34,193 nt of DNA, taken from the NCBI GenBank assembly GCA_030044555.1, contig JASHVN010000133.1:1-34193 (forward strand), in the 5' to 3' direction. Within the stretch, counting starts at the first letter, position 1. Every line of letters starts with the position of its first letter. The notes under the pieces are model-generated. The model was not told where the DNA came from, ran no database searches, and worked only from the letters and a program-made list of their open reading frames with translations. This DNA is from Xanthobacteraceae bacterium (GTDB taxonomy: Bacteria; Pseudomonadota; Alphaproteobacteria; Rhizobiales; Xanthobacteraceae). A program made the translations under genes and the position numbers. Below are positions 22,156 through 31,147 of the stretch, in pieces.

Positions 22156-23439
22156 ATGGCCGTCGCGCAAAAGAAGCCGTCCGCCGCGCCACCGAAAGAT
22201 CTGTACGCCATCGGCGAAGTCCCGCCGCTCGGTCACGTGCCGGACAAGATGCACGCCTGGGCGATTCGCAAGGAACGCCACGGGCCGCCCGAAAAGGCGA
22301 TGCAGCTCGAAGTCGTGCCGACCTGGCCGATCGCCGAGGACGAGGTGCTGGTCTACGTCATGGCCGGCGGGGTGAACTACAACGGCGTGTGGGCCGGGCT
22401 GGGCATTCCGGTATCGCCGCTCGACGGACACAAGAATCCGTTCCACATCGCCGGCTCCGACGCGTCCGGCATCGTGTGGGCGATCGGTTCGAAAGTGCAC
22501 CGCTGGAAGGTCGGCGACGAAGTCATCGTTCATTGCAATCAGGACGACGGCGACGACGAAGACTGCAACGGCGGCGATCCGCTGCTGTCGCCGTCGCAGC
22601 GCATCTGGGGCTATGAGACGCCCGACGGCTCCTTCGCGCAGTTCTGCCGCGTGCAGTCGCGCCAGCTCATGCAGAAGCCGCCGCATCTGACCTGGGAAGA
22701 AGCGGCCTGCTACACGCTTACCTTGGCCACGGCGTACCGCATGCTGTTCGGCCATCCGCCGCACACGCTCAAGCCCGGCGACAACGTGCTGGTCTGGGGC
22801 GCCTCCGGCGGACTCGGCGTGTTCGGCGTGCAGCTCGTCGCCGCGTCGGGCGCCAACGCCATCGGCATTGTCTCCGACGACAACAAGGCCGAATACGTTT
22901 TCGATCTCGGCGCCAAGGGCGTGATCAACCGCAATGAATTCAAATGCTGGGGGCAGATGCCGAAGGTCGGCACACCCGAATACGACACCTGGGTCAAAGA
23001 AGCGCGCCGTTTCGGCAAGGCGATCTGGGACGTCACCGGCAAGCGCGACGTCGATATCGTGTTCGAGCACCCGGGCGAGGCGACGTTTCCGGTGTCCTGC
23101 CTCGTGGTCAAGCGCGGCGGCATGGTGGTGTTCTGCGCCGGCACGTCGGGCTACAACATCACCTTCGATGCGCGCTATGTGTGGATGCGGCAGAAGCGGA
23201 TTCAGGGCTCGCACTTTGCGCATCTCAAACAGGCGAGCGCTGCCAACCGGTTCGTCATCGATCGCCGCGTCGATCCGTGCATGAGCGACGTGTTTGCCTG
23301 GGAGAAAATTCCCTACGCGCACGAACTGATGCGCACCAACCGGCATAAGCCCGGCAACATGGCGGTCCTGGTCAATACGCCGCGCGCAGGCCTGCGCAAT
23401 TTCGACGATGTGATCGAGGCGGCGGCCTCCGCCGCATAG
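22156..23439 (+). CDS. ccr: crotonyl-CoA carboxylase/reductase
   Basis: Ccr reduces and carboxylates crotonyl-CoA with NADPH and CO2 to (2S)-ethylmalonyl-CoA, the key step of the ethylmalonyl-CoA pathway. The 427-residue protein is a zinc-free medium-chain dehydrogenase. It has the nucleotide-binding VLVWGASGGLGVFG (about 210-223), the GGVNYNGVWAGLG motif near the N-terminus, WEEAACYTL and GSHFAHLKQA. These regions hold residues linked to CO2 binding in characterised Ccr proteins. ATG 22156 is preferred because GGAG lies 6 nt upstream and MAVAQKK is a typical N-terminus. It ends 11 bp from the convergent YihY-like gene. Ecm and Mcd, the later enzymes, are encoded about 5-7 kb away on either side. 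Confidence 0.95.
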   Translation: MAVAQKKPSAAPPKDLYAIGEVPPLGHVPDKMHAWAIRKERHGPPEKAMQLEVVPTWPIAEDEVLVYVMAGGVNYNGVWAGLGIPVSPLDGHKNPFHIAGSDASGIVWAIGSKVHRWKVGDEVIVHCNQDDGDDEDCNGGDPLLSPSQRIWGYETPDGSFAQFCRVQSRQLMQKPPHLTWEEAACYTLTLATAYRMLFGHPPHTLKPGDNVLVWGASGGLGVFGVQLVAASGANAIGIVSDDNKAEYVFDLGAKGVINRNEFKCWGQMPKVGTPEYDTWVKEARRFGKAIWDVTGKRDVDIVFEHPGEATFPVSCLVVKRGGMVVFCAGTSGYNITFDARYVWMRQKRIQGSHFAHLKQASAANRFVIDRRVDPCMSDVFAWEKIPYAHELMRTNRHKPGNMAVLVNTPRAGLRNFDDVIEAAASAA

Positions 23440-23451
23440 CGCCGCCTCTTT
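23416..23451 (+). terminator. possible terminator at the end of ccr
   Basis: GAGGCGGC (23416-23423) and GCCGCCTC (23441-23448) form an 8-bp stem over the ccr stop codon, followed by a short T run (TT then TC). The loop of 17 nt is large, so this is a weak candidate. Confidence 0.3.
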
Positions 23452-24299
23452 CAGGTCTCCGCTGTCTTCTGCCGCGCCCGGGCGATGGCGGCATTGAGTT
23501 CGCCGCCGTAGATGAAGATCCAGGCACTGAAGTAGAGAAACACCAGCGCAATCATGACCGAGGCGAGGCCGGCATAATAGGTCACGTAAGCGGACGAGAA
23601 GTGGGCGAGATAGCGGCCGAAGGCAAACCCGCAGGCGAGCCAAAGAACAAGCGTAGCGGCAATGCCGGGCCAGATGTCGCGAAGCCGCCGCCGGCCGGCC
23701 GGCAGCCACACGTGCAAAATGAAGAGTGCGAGCGCGATCACCAGCGCCGCAACGCCGAGGCGCGAGTAATTGTCATGGCCGGTGAGCGGATCGAGCCACG
23801 GCGCGTAGGTGAGCGCGGTGCGGAATACCAGCGGCCCAAGCACCACGAAAAATGAGAGCACCAGAAGGCTGATGGCGCTGATGAGCACGTAGCCGATCGA
23901 TTCCAGCCGCAACAGCAACCACGGACGCCGCTCGCGCAGCCCGTAAGCGCGGTTCAATCCGATGCGCAGGCTCTCGACGCCGCTCGAGGAGAAATAAAGC
24001 GCGAACACGGCCCCGAGCGTGAGCACGTCGCCCCGCGCCGTGGTGAGCACGGTGTGGATCTGGTCGGCGATCGGGCCCGACACCTGGGGCGGCCAGGCGG
24101 CGACGACCAGCCTCGCGACCTCGTCGGCGAGGCCGCGCGAGCCGATGATGCCGGCGAGCGCGGTGACCAGGATCAAAAACGGAAACATCGCCATCAGCAC
24201 CGACAGGGCGATGTGGCTCGCGATCGCCCAGCCGTCATCGGCGTTGAAGTGAAGGAACGCGTCGATGGCGACGCGGATGCAGGTGCGGATGGCGCGCAA
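23451..24299 (-). CDS. YihY/virulence factor BrkB family membrane protein
   Basis: A 282-residue inner-membrane protein with six hydrophobic segments. The family marks are SHIALSVLMAMFPFLI in the first helix, FSSSGVESLRIGLNRAYG in the middle and FGRYLAHFSSAYVTYYAGLASVM followed by YGGELNAA near the end. The family was once called ribonuclease BN in error; its function is not established. The start appears to be TTG 24299, since no in-frame ATG or GTG precedes the conserved part. It converges with ccr and is followed upstream by a 316-bp repeat-filled gap. Confidence 0.87.
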   Translation of the reverse strand: MRAIRTCIRVAIDAFLHFNADDGWAIASHIALSVLMAMFPFLILVTALAGIIGSRGLADEVARLVVAAWPPQVSGPIADQIHTVLTTARGDVLTLGAVFALYFSSSGVESLRIGLNRAYGLRERRPWLLLRLESIGYVLISAISLLVLSFFVVLGPLVFRTALTYAPWLDPLTGHDNYSRLGVAALVIALALFILHVWLPAGRRRLRDIWPGIAATLVLWLACGFAFGRYLAHFSSAYVTYYAGLASVMIALVFLYFSAWIFIYGGELNAAIARARQKTAET

Positions 24300-24417
24300 T
24301 TGGCAAAATCTCTGCGGGCGGCAGTGATCTCAATTTAGGCATCCTCGCGCAACCGGGGGAGGGGTAGTCCCCGGGCGCCGCCGCCCACCCCTGCTGCGGC
24401 AGCGGCGCGATTCATGA

Positions 24418-24566
24418 GAGCATGATCCCAAAAAAGCCTGCCCCGGACTTGATCCGGGGTGGATACCGGTTTTTGGATAAGCATGCCCTCGGGCTTGACC
24501 CGAGGGATCGTCCTCAAAGTAACATCTTGAGCTTGATCCGATTCAATCGATTTGGATCAAGCTCTA
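24418..24566. repeat. dispersed palindromic repeat, copy 6 (long variant, three hairpins)
   Basis: After GAGCATGATCCC there are three perfect stems: CCCCGGA-cttga-TCCGGGG (24441-24459), CCCTCGGG-cttga-CCCGAGGG (24486-24506) and GAGCTTGATCC against GGATCAAGCTC (24529-24539 and 24554-24564). It fills most of the gap 24300-24615; I see nothing else there. The first arm matches copy 1. Confidence 0.85.
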
Positions 24567-24615
24567 GACGCGCCGCGATGCGCTTCGGCGCCCGCGGGAG
24601 AAGCGATAAGAGACC

Positions 24616-26607
24616 CTACGCCGCCTGCACGCCGGCGAGGAAGCCGCGGACTTCGCCCTGCAGATTTTCCGCTTCAACCGACAGCGCGTCGGCGAGCGCT
24701 TTGACGTCGGTCGCGGTCGAGCGGGCGCCGACCGAGGCGTCGGAGACGCGGCTCATCGAGTCGGCGCCGTTGCGCGCTTCCATCGAGGCGCGATTGACGC
24801 CCTCGGCGATCGAGGACACGGCATGGTTCTGCTCCTCCACCGTGGCGGCGACGGTGGCGGCGATCGTCGACATGTCGTCGATGATCGAAGACACCTGTTC
24901 GATCGCCTGTGCGGCATCGGCGGTGGCCGACTGGATCGCTCCGATCTGCGAGGCGATATCCTCGGTGGCGCGCGCGGTCTGCGCGGCGAGCGATTTGACC
25001 TCAGAGGCGACGACCGCAAAGCCGCGGCCCGCTTCGCCGGCGCGTGCCGCCTCGATGGTGGCGTTGAGCGCCAGAAGGTTGGTCTGTCCGGCGATGGCCT
25101 GAATGAGCCCGATCACCTCGCCGATGCGGTTGGCGGCGTTGCCCAGCTCCTGCATCGTGTTGACGGTGCGCTTGGATTCGGAGACGGCGCGGCTCGCGAC
25201 CTCGGTCGATTTCGACGCTTGCGTGGCGATCTCGCCGATCGACGCCGCCAGCTCCTCGATCGAGCTTGCCACCGTGGTGACGTTGACCGAAGCAGCGCCG
25301 ACGCGGCTCTGCGCAGCCTGCGCTTCGGCCGCGACCGAGTCGGCGGCATCATTGAGCCCGCTCGAGGCCTGATCGAGGTGTCCCGCCGACTCGCGCAAGC
25401 GCGCCAGGGCGCCTTCGACCGAGGTGCGGAATTTGACGATCATCGCGGCGATGGACTCAGCGCGCAGCTCCCGCGCCGCATTGGTTTCGGCTTCCGCGCC
25501 GGACAGCCGCTCGCGCTCGATCATGGTGTCGCGGAACACGATGACGGAGCGCGCCATGGCACCGATCTCGTGGCTCGCGTCGGTTGCCGGGATGCGCGCG
25601 GTCACATCGCCGCTGGCGAGCCGGTTCATCACCGCAGCCAACTCTTCGAGCGGCATCGTAATGGAACGTCCGATGAACCAGCTGCAGATGAACCCGAACG
25701 TGGCGAAGGTCATCCCCACCCAGACGACGATCCAGCGGGTGCGGGCGCGCGAGCCGGTGAGCGCGCGGGTCGCCGCCGCGGCGTTGTCCTGTGCGGTGGC
25801 GATGAGCTTGTCGGCCTCGGGAAGCACGCTTGCGGTGTCGTGATCGATTAAACCGGCCAGCGGCTGGATGTTCTGCGCGCTCGCGACCCACTGCGCGAAG
25901 GCGTAGCTGTAATGTTGAACCTGTTGCTGGAGCTTTTGCTTCATCGCCGGCGCGCCGTCGACCGAATCAAACAGGGTGTTGAAGTGTTTGACTTCGTCGA
26001 GGAAGTGCTGCTCGGCATCGTTCGAGCGGTTGAAACGGTATTCGAGCTCATAGTGCCGCATGGTGAGTATGGACACCATGAGCTTGCCGACATCCGCGTC
26101 GGCAACCCACGACAGATCATGGTCAATGGTCTTCTCGATCTCATTGCTGGCCCAGATCAGGTCGGCGGTGGTTCCATCGGTTTCGTCGTAGCCGAGGATT
26201 CTTTGCGCGCTCACGAGGCTGTCGAAGCTCGCCTTGAGGTCGCGAACCGTGATGCGCAGCGGCGTGATCGAGTCCTGCTGCGAGGAGCCGACCATCGCTT
26301 CGATGCGGTCGAGCGAATGCACCGCCAGCGCCTGGCCGTCGGCGAAGCTTTTGACGTCCGCATCGGAGGGGTGCGCGACGAACGCGGTCGTGGCGACGCG
26401 CATGGCCAACAATCCGGCTTTGAGATTGGTGCTGGCGTCGACGACGGCATCATCGCGGTGAACGCTGTCGAAGGCGCGTCCGACTTCAAAGTCGCTCGTC
26501 GTGTAGGCGAGGCCATAGGCCAGAAAGCCGATGACCGGGATGACGCCGAGCGCGACGATGCGGGCGCGCACGGATGATAATTTCGAAAATATCCAGCTGA
26601 AGGACAT
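24616..26607 (-). CDS. methyl-accepting chemotaxis protein
   Basis: A 663-residue transmembrane chemoreceptor. Helix TM1 (about 15-37) and TM2 (about 295-318) flank a large all-helical periplasmic domain of about 255 residues, long enough for a helical bimodular (HBM)-type sensor. A HAMP domain (about 320-372, with [17 protein letters not shown]) leads to the signalling coiled coil. Its tip, [29 protein letters not shown] split over about residues 500-530, contacts CheA and CheW. There is no C-terminal CheR-binding pentapeptide; it ends in GVQAA. The ligand is unknown. It is divergent from mcd across 280 bp. Confidence 0.93.
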   Translation of the reverse strand: MSFSWIFSKLSSVRARIVALGVIPVIGFLAYGLAYTTSDFEVGRAFDSVHRDDAVVDASTNLKAGLLAMRVATTAFVAHPSDADVKSFADGQALAVHSLDRIEAMVGSSQQDSITPLRITVRDLKASFDSLVSAQRILGYDETDGTTADLIWASNEIEKTIDHDLSWVADADVGKLMVSILTMRHYELEYRFNRSNDAEQHFLDEVKHFNTLFDSVDGAPAMKQKLQQQVQHYSYAFAQWVASAQNIQPLAGLIDHDTASVLPEADKLIATAQDNAAAATRALTGSRARTRWIVVWVGMTFATFGFICSWFIGRSITMPLEELAAVMNRLASGDVTARIPATDASHEIGAMARSVIVFRDTMIERERLSGAEAETNAARELRAESIAAMIVKFRTSVEGALARLRESAGHLDQASSGLNDAADSVAAEAQAAQSRVGAASVNVTTVASSIEELAASIGEIATQASKSTEVASRAVSESKRTVNTMQELGNAANRIGEVIGLIQAIAGQTNLLALNATIEAARAGEAGRGFAVVASEVKSLAAQTARATEDIASQIGAIQSATADAAQAIEQVSSIIDDMSTIAATVAATVEEQNHAVSSIAEGVNRASMEARNGADSMSRVSDASVGARSTATDVKALADALSVEAENLQGEVRGFLAGVQAA

Positions 26608-26748
26608 TCAGGCGCCCGGAGAAGGTTGCGGAATAGCCGCGGTTCTCCTCGCGGCGGTATGGGCCGCAGCTAAGCTTAAAATGGTTAAAATTTGGCAAGA
26701 ATCGCCCGCAAAGGCGGCCTGACATTGCCGGATGCTTGCTGGTGGTCC

Positions 26749-26769
26749 TTTGCATCTAAGATTTGCATG
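26749..26769 (+). promoter_or_regulatory. TTTGCAT direct repeat upstream of mcd
   Basis: TTTGCATC (26749-26756) and TTTGCATG (26762-26769) are direct repeats 13 bp apart, 118 bp before the mcd start. From memory, regulators of the short-chain acyl-CoA type (PccR/RamB) in Rhodobacter bind paired TTTGCAAA-like boxes. This pair is similar but has A-T instead of A-A and one extra base of spacing. The rest of the MCP/mcd gap (26608-26887) shows no clear feature. Confidence 0.35.
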
Positions 26770-26887
26770 AGAGCCTGCCGAACCCGGATGCGAATGTCAG
26801 AAACGGACCACTGGCATTGGCTTTGATGCACCGCACGCGTAAACTTGGTGTCCCGCCGGGCCGCTTCGTTCGTTCATCGGAGAGAGC

Positions 26888-28564
26888 ATGCCGCATGCCG
26901 CACCCTCCATGCCCGCGGGCTTGGAATTTATCGCCACGCTTCGCCAGGGGGTTGCAGCCGCGGAAGCGCTGCTCGACGACGCCCGCCGGGCGGTTGCCGG
27001 ACGGGTCAATGTTGAGGGCCGCCCGGTGCCGAGCACTCTGGACCGCGAGCAGCGTGCCGCCCACGGGCTCGCCTGGCTTGCCACCTACGTGGAGGCTCTG
27101 CGGCAGCTTGCCGGCTACGCGCACCGGCTGATCGAAGCGGGGAGTTTCGGCGAGATCGAGAACCTGCTGGTGCGCATCGGCGCCGGCGAATATCTGGCGC
27201 AAATTCTCGGCGGCATTCCCATGAGCCAGGGCGAGATCGTACGCCTGTCCGATCTCGGCCTCGGCGCCGCGGCGGTGGCCGCGCGGGTTTCGCCCGCGGT
27301 CGAGCGTCTGATCGCTACCGGCAACACCGCGCCGCACCGCGCCCGGCTCGCCGAACTGATGCGCGACAATCAGCAGGCGACAATGGGCGCCTGCGGCCTC
27401 GACGAAACGCTCGATTCGATCCGCGAGGAGATGCGCAAATTCGCCGACGATCAGGTGACGCCGCGCGCCCAGCAATGGCACCTGCACAACCAATACATTC
27501 CGCTCGACGTGATCGCGCAGATGTCCGAGCTCGGCGTGTTCAGTCTCACCATCCCGGAGGATTACGGCGGCATGGGGCTGGGCAAGGAATCGATGTGCGT
27601 CGTCTCCGAGGAACTGTCGCGCGGCTATATCGGCGTGGGCAGTCTCGGCACGCGTTCCGAGATCGCCGCCGAACTTATTCTCGGCAGCGGCACAGTAGAG
27701 CAGAAGCGCAAGTGGCTGCCGAAGATCGCCTCCGGCGAGGTGCTGCCGACGGCGGTGTTCACCGAGCCCAATACCGGCTCCGACCTCGCCGCGCTGAAGA
27801 CGCGGGCGACGCGCCAGGGCGACACCTACAAGGTTTACGGCAACAAAACCTGGATCACCCATCCGGTGCGCGCCGACCTGATGACGCTCCTGGTGCGCAC
27901 CAATCCGGCCGAGCAAGGCTATCGGGGGCTCTCCATGCTGCTCGCCGAAAAGCCGCGCGGCGACGACGAAAATCCGTTTCCCGTTTCCGGCATGTCCGGC
28001 ACCGAGATCGAGGTCTTGGGCTACCGCGGCATGAAGGAATACGAGATCGCCTTCGACGGTTTCGGCGTGAAATCCGAAAATCTTCTCGGCGGCATCGAAG
28101 GTTTGGGCTTCAAGCAACTGATGGCGACATTCGAGGCGGCGCGCATTCAGACCGCGGCGCGCGCCATCGGCGTGGCGCAAGCCGCCATGGAGCAGGGGCT
28201 CGCCTATGCGCGCTCGCGCGTGCAGTTCGGCGAGCCGATCGCCAATTTTCCGCGCGTGTCCGACAAGCTCGCGGTGATGGCGGTCGAAATCATGATCGCG
28301 CGCCAGCTCACCTATCATGCCGCGCGGCAGAAGGATTCCGGGCGGCGCTGCGATCTTGAAGCCGGCATGGCCAAGCTTCTGGCCGCGCGCGTCGCCTGGG
28401 CGGCGGCCGACAATGCGGTGCAGATCCACGGCGGCAATGGCTTTGCTGTCGAGTTCCCGGTCTCACGCATCCTCTGCGATGCGCGCATTCTCAACATCTT
28501 TGAAGGTGCCGCCGAGATTCAGGCGCAAGTGATCGCGCGGCGGCTGCTGGACGGATCGAATTAG
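26888..28564 (+). CDS. mcd: (2S)-methylsuccinyl-CoA dehydrogenase
   Basis: Mcd oxidises (2S)-methylsuccinyl-CoA to mesaconyl-CoA, passing electrons to ETF. At 558 residues it is longer than ordinary acyl-CoA dehydrogenases (about 380). The extra N-terminal domain of about 160 residues (LEFIATLRQGVAAAEALL..., LATYVEALRQL) is typical of Mcd. The dehydrogenase part has IPEDYGGMG, FTEPNTGSD, RIQTAARAIGVAQAA and the C-terminal IHGGNGFAVEFPVSR and FEGAAEIQAQV. GGAGAGAG stands just before ATG 26888, and CATGCCG is duplicated at the start (26887-26900). The opposite strand has a long open frame that is a shadow. The etfB gene at the end of the window is a plausible electron-acceptor partner. Confidence 0.93.
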   Translation: MPHAAPSMPAGLEFIATLRQGVAAAEALLDDARRAVAGRVNVEGRPVPSTLDREQRAAHGLAWLATYVEALRQLAGYAHRLIEAGSFGEIENLLVRIGAGEYLAQILGGIPMSQGEIVRLSDLGLGAAAVAARVSPAVERLIATGNTAPHRARLAELMRDNQQATMGACGLDETLDSIREEMRKFADDQVTPRAQQWHLHNQYIPLDVIAQMSELGVFSLTIPEDYGGMGLGKESMCVVSEELSRGYIGVGSLGTRSEIAAELILGSGTVEQKRKWLPKIASGEVLPTAVFTEPNTGSDLAALKTRATRQGDTYKVYGNKTWITHPVRADLMTLLVRTNPAEQGYRGLSMLLAEKPRGDDENPFPVSGMSGTEIEVLGYRGMKEYEIAFDGFGVKSENLLGGIEGLGFKQLMATFEAARIQTAARAIGVAQAAMEQGLAYARSRVQFGEPIANFPRVSDKLAVMAVEIMIARQLTYHAARQKDSGRRCDLEAGMAKLLAARVAWAAADNAVQIHGGNGFAVEFPVSRILCDARILNIFEGAAEIQAQVIARRLLDGSN

Positions 28565-28596
28565 AGCAATGTCCGATCAAACCGGTACGACGGTGT

Positions 28597-28720
28597 CGTC
28601 ATTGCGAGGAGCCCGAAGGGCGACGAAGCAATCCAGAACGGCGGTGCAGAACTGGATTGCTTCGCGGAGCCTGTCATCGGACCGCGCGACTTCGCGCGGG
28701 TCCGTTGGCTCGCAATGACG
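28597..28720. repeat. palindromic repeat of a second family
   Basis: CGTCATTGCGAG (28597-28608) pairs with CTCGCAATGACG (28709-28720). Inside, GAAGCAATCCAG (28625-28636) pairs with CTGGATTGCTTC (28652-28663), and CCGCGCGA pairs with TCGCGCGG (28682-28699). All three stems are perfect. It fills most of the 210-bp gap between mcd and the MFS gene. Confidence 0.85.
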
Positions 28721-28774
28721 CCGCCATGAGCCTTCGGCATTGACGCTGACGTTCATGGCGGTGAATGTCGGGCG

Positions 28775-30013
28775 ATGGAAACTTTTGCAGCGCCACAACC
28801 AGCGAAGGACATTCTCCCCGATTCGGGACGGGCGTGGCTGCGCCTTGTCGCGACGATGCTGGTTTCGACCATTGGCGGTGTCGGCATGTGGTCGGTCGTG
28901 GTGGCGCTTCCCGCGGTGCAAGCGGAATTCGCGGTTCCGCGCGCGCAAGCGTCGTTGCCGTTTACGCTGGCGATGATTGGGCTGGCTCTCGGCGGCGTGG
29001 TCATGGGGCGGCTCCTCGATAGTCTCGGAATTTTGGGGCCGCTCATCATTGGCGCGCTGTCGCTCTGTATCGGCTATCTCGGCGCCGCCGGCGCTGGCAG
29101 TCTCTTTGCGTTTGCGCTTGCGCATGCGCTGATCGGATTCGGCTGCTCGGTGACGTTCGGTCCGCTGATGGCGGACATCTCCAACTGGTTCATCCGCCGC
29201 CGCGGCCTGGCGGTGACGCTGTGCTCGGCGGGAAATTATTTTGCCGGCACGCTGTGGCCGCCTTTGGTGCAGCATTCCATCGCCCATTACGGCTGGCGCG
29301 CCACCCATGCGGGCATCGGGCTTTGCTGCGGGCTTGCGATGATTCTGATCAGCCTTGCCGCGTTGCGCCGGAGCGCACCCGCGACGCTCATCAACGCGAC
29401 CGACCAGGCGCGCAAAGGTTCACCCGCGACGCTCGGCCTTTCACCCGCGGTGCTGCAAACCCTGCTGGCGCTCGCGTCCGTCTGCTGCTGCGTCGCCATG
29501 TCGATGCCGCAGGTTCACATCGTCGCCTATTGCGGCGATCTCGGCTACGGCGTTGCCCGCGGCGCCGACATGCTGGCCTTGATGATGGCATTCGGCATCG
29601 TCGGCCGCATCGGTTCGGGCTTCATCGCCGACCGCGTCGGCGGTTTGCCGACGCTGATGCTGGGCTCGGCGCTGCAAGGCGTCGCGCTGCTGCTTTATCT
29701 TCTCTATGACGGGCTCGTTTCGCTTTACGTCATCTCCGCGGTGTTCGGGCTGTTCCAGGGCGGCATCGTGCCGAGCTATGCCATCATCGTGCGGGAATAT
29801 TTCCCGGCGAAGGAAGCCGGCGCGCGCATCGGCATTATTCTGATGGCGAGCCTGTTCGGCATGGCGCTGGGCGGCTGGATGTCGGGATACATTTTCGATC
29901 TGACCGGCTCCTACCGCGCCGCATTTTTCAACGGCCTCGGCTGGAACGCGGTCAACGGTGCGATCGTGCTGTGGCTATTGTTTCGGAGCCGCTCGCGCGT
30001 CGCCTATGCGTGA
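28775..30013 (+). CDS. MFS transporter, oxalate/formate-monocarboxylate-like
   Basis: A 412-residue protein with about 12 membrane helices and the MFS layout. GRLLDSLG after helix 2 (loop 2-3) is a weak form of the family A-motif, and a central cytoplasmic loop lies at about 200-225. The second half carries GRIGSGFIADRVGG, the repeated motif. General resemblance is to transporters of monocarboxylates (OFA/MCT-like), but the substrate is not determined. It follows mcd on the same strand with a palindromic repeat between, so a shared transcript is possible but not shown. The end overlaps the convergent amidohydrolase gene by 10 bp. ATG 28775 has only a weak ribosome site. Confidence 0.85.
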   Translation: METFAAPQPAKDILPDSGRAWLRLVATMLVSTIGGVGMWSVVVALPAVQAEFAVPRAQASLPFTLAMIGLALGGVVMGRLLDSLGILGPLIIGALSLCIGYLGAAGAGSLFAFALAHALIGFGCSVTFGPLMADISNWFIRRRGLAVTLCSAGNYFAGTLWPPLVQHSIAHYGWRATHAGIGLCCGLAMILISLAALRRSAPATLINATDQARKGSPATLGLSPAVLQTLLALASVCCCVAMSMPQVHIVAYCGDLGYGVARGADMLALMMAFGIVGRIGSGFIADRVGGLPTLMLGSALQGVALLLYLLYDGLVSLYVISAVFGLFQGGIVPSYAIIVREYFPAKEAGARIGIILMASLFGMALGGWMSGYIFDLTGSYRAAFFNGLGWNAVNGAIVLWLLFRSRSRVAYA

Positions 30014-30981
30014 ACGGGCTCTTTGAACAACAGCGCGACGTTGCCCGAAAGGATGCGTTCGCCATCGGCGCCGAGCGCGCGGATCTCGCGCACGAAGTCG
30101 CGCACGATCTCGCGCTTTCGGATTTCCTGTGGATAATCGGTGGCGAAGACGATGCGCGACGCGGGAATTTCGCACAAGCCCGCTTTCACCGCGCCGATGC
30201 CGCCGGCAAAGCCTGCGGTGTCGAACACCAGATTGTTGCGGATGTAATAGTCGAAATCGCGTTTGGGCGTGACGCCGTGGCGCGGATTGCCGGCGGTGCC
30301 CCAAAACTCCTTATCCTGAAACGAACGGATGCGCGCGAGCATGCCGGCGATGCCGCCGGAGAGATGCGCCATGTGCACGGTCAATCCGGGATGGCGGTCG
30401 AACACGCCGGAATTGATCAGGCGGATCGTCGCCATGATCAGCGAGAACTCGCGGCCGACGCCGCGCGCGGTATCGTACGCGTCGAATTGCTGGGCGTGAT
30501 TGAGCTTGAGCGCCGGATGCACGAACACGAACATGCCGAGCTTCTCGACCTCGTTCCAGAACGGTTCCATGCCGGGATCGTCGATCCACTTGCCGTCGAA
30601 TTCCGAACAGATGGTCACGCCCTGGAAGCCGAGTTCGTGGCGGCAGCGCGCCAGTTCCTTGAACGCGTCCGCGCCGCCGAGGGGGTGCGCGTGGGCGGCG
30701 CCGATGAAGCGGCCCGGATAGTCGCGCTCGGCCTTTTTCGCCTTGTCGTTGATGAGCCGCGAGCTTTCGAGATCGGCGCACATGCCGGCGGCGCTGGTGA
30801 GCCAGGCGGCGTCGATCCCGGCAACGTCCATCATGCGCACATGCTCGTCGAGGTCGTAGAGCAGCGAATGCACCGTATAGCTCGGCGCGCCGAGCGCATC
30901 GTAATTGAGCACCAGGCGGTCGCCCGGATCGGCCTTGATCAGTTCGCGCGGGGTGAAATGGTGCTGGAAATCGACGATCAT
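30004..30981 (-). CDS. amidohydrolase-2 family (ACMSD-like) metal enzyme
   Basis: A 325-residue TIM-barrel protein of the aminocarboxymuconate-semialdehyde decarboxylase/amidohydrolase-2 group. The metal-site marks are VDFQHHFTP (residues 3-11), FVHPAL (about 153-158), HMAHLSGG (about 204-211) and the late FATDYPQE aspartate. In the first motif Gln6 stands where most members have the first His of HxH, so metal binding may differ. Such enzymes decarboxylate or hydrolyse aromatic or unsaturated acids; the substrate here is unknown. It converges on the MFS transporter, 10 bp overlapping, and that pairing hints at catabolism of an imported acid, which is only inference. Confidence 0.85.
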   Translation of the reverse strand: MIVDFQHHFTPRELIKADPGDRLVLNYDALGAPSYTVHSLLYDLDEHVRMMDVAGIDAAWLTSAAGMCADLESSRLINDKAKKAERDYPGRFIGAAHAHPLGGADAFKELARCRHELGFQGVTICSEFDGKWIDDPGMEPFWNEVEKLGMFVFVHPALKLNHAQQFDAYDTARGVGREFSLIMATIRLINSGVFDRHPGLTVHMAHLSGGIAGMLARIRSFQDKEFWGTAGNPRHGVTPKRDFDYYIRNNLVFDTAGFAGGIGAVKAGLCEIPASRIVFATDYPQEIRKREIVRDFVREIRALGADGERILSGNVALLFKEPVHA

Positions 30982-31147
30982 GGGGGGCGGTTTCTCCGTT
31001 GCGGCACTCTCCTAGCACGCACGCCCGACCAACCGCGATATGCGCGAATACCAGCCACGATATGCGGGAATGCAGGCCCGCACCTCGGGAATGCCCACCG
31101 GCAGCGCGAAGTCTCGGGTTTCGCTGCCGCGCGCGGCAGGCTACATT

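Noticed and set aside
22150-23709. 519-codon open frame antisense to ccr
   Set aside because: Shadow of ccr; composition typical of antisense frames.
26756-28429. 557-codon open frame antisense to mcd
   Set aside because: Same reasons; mcd is recognised along its full length.
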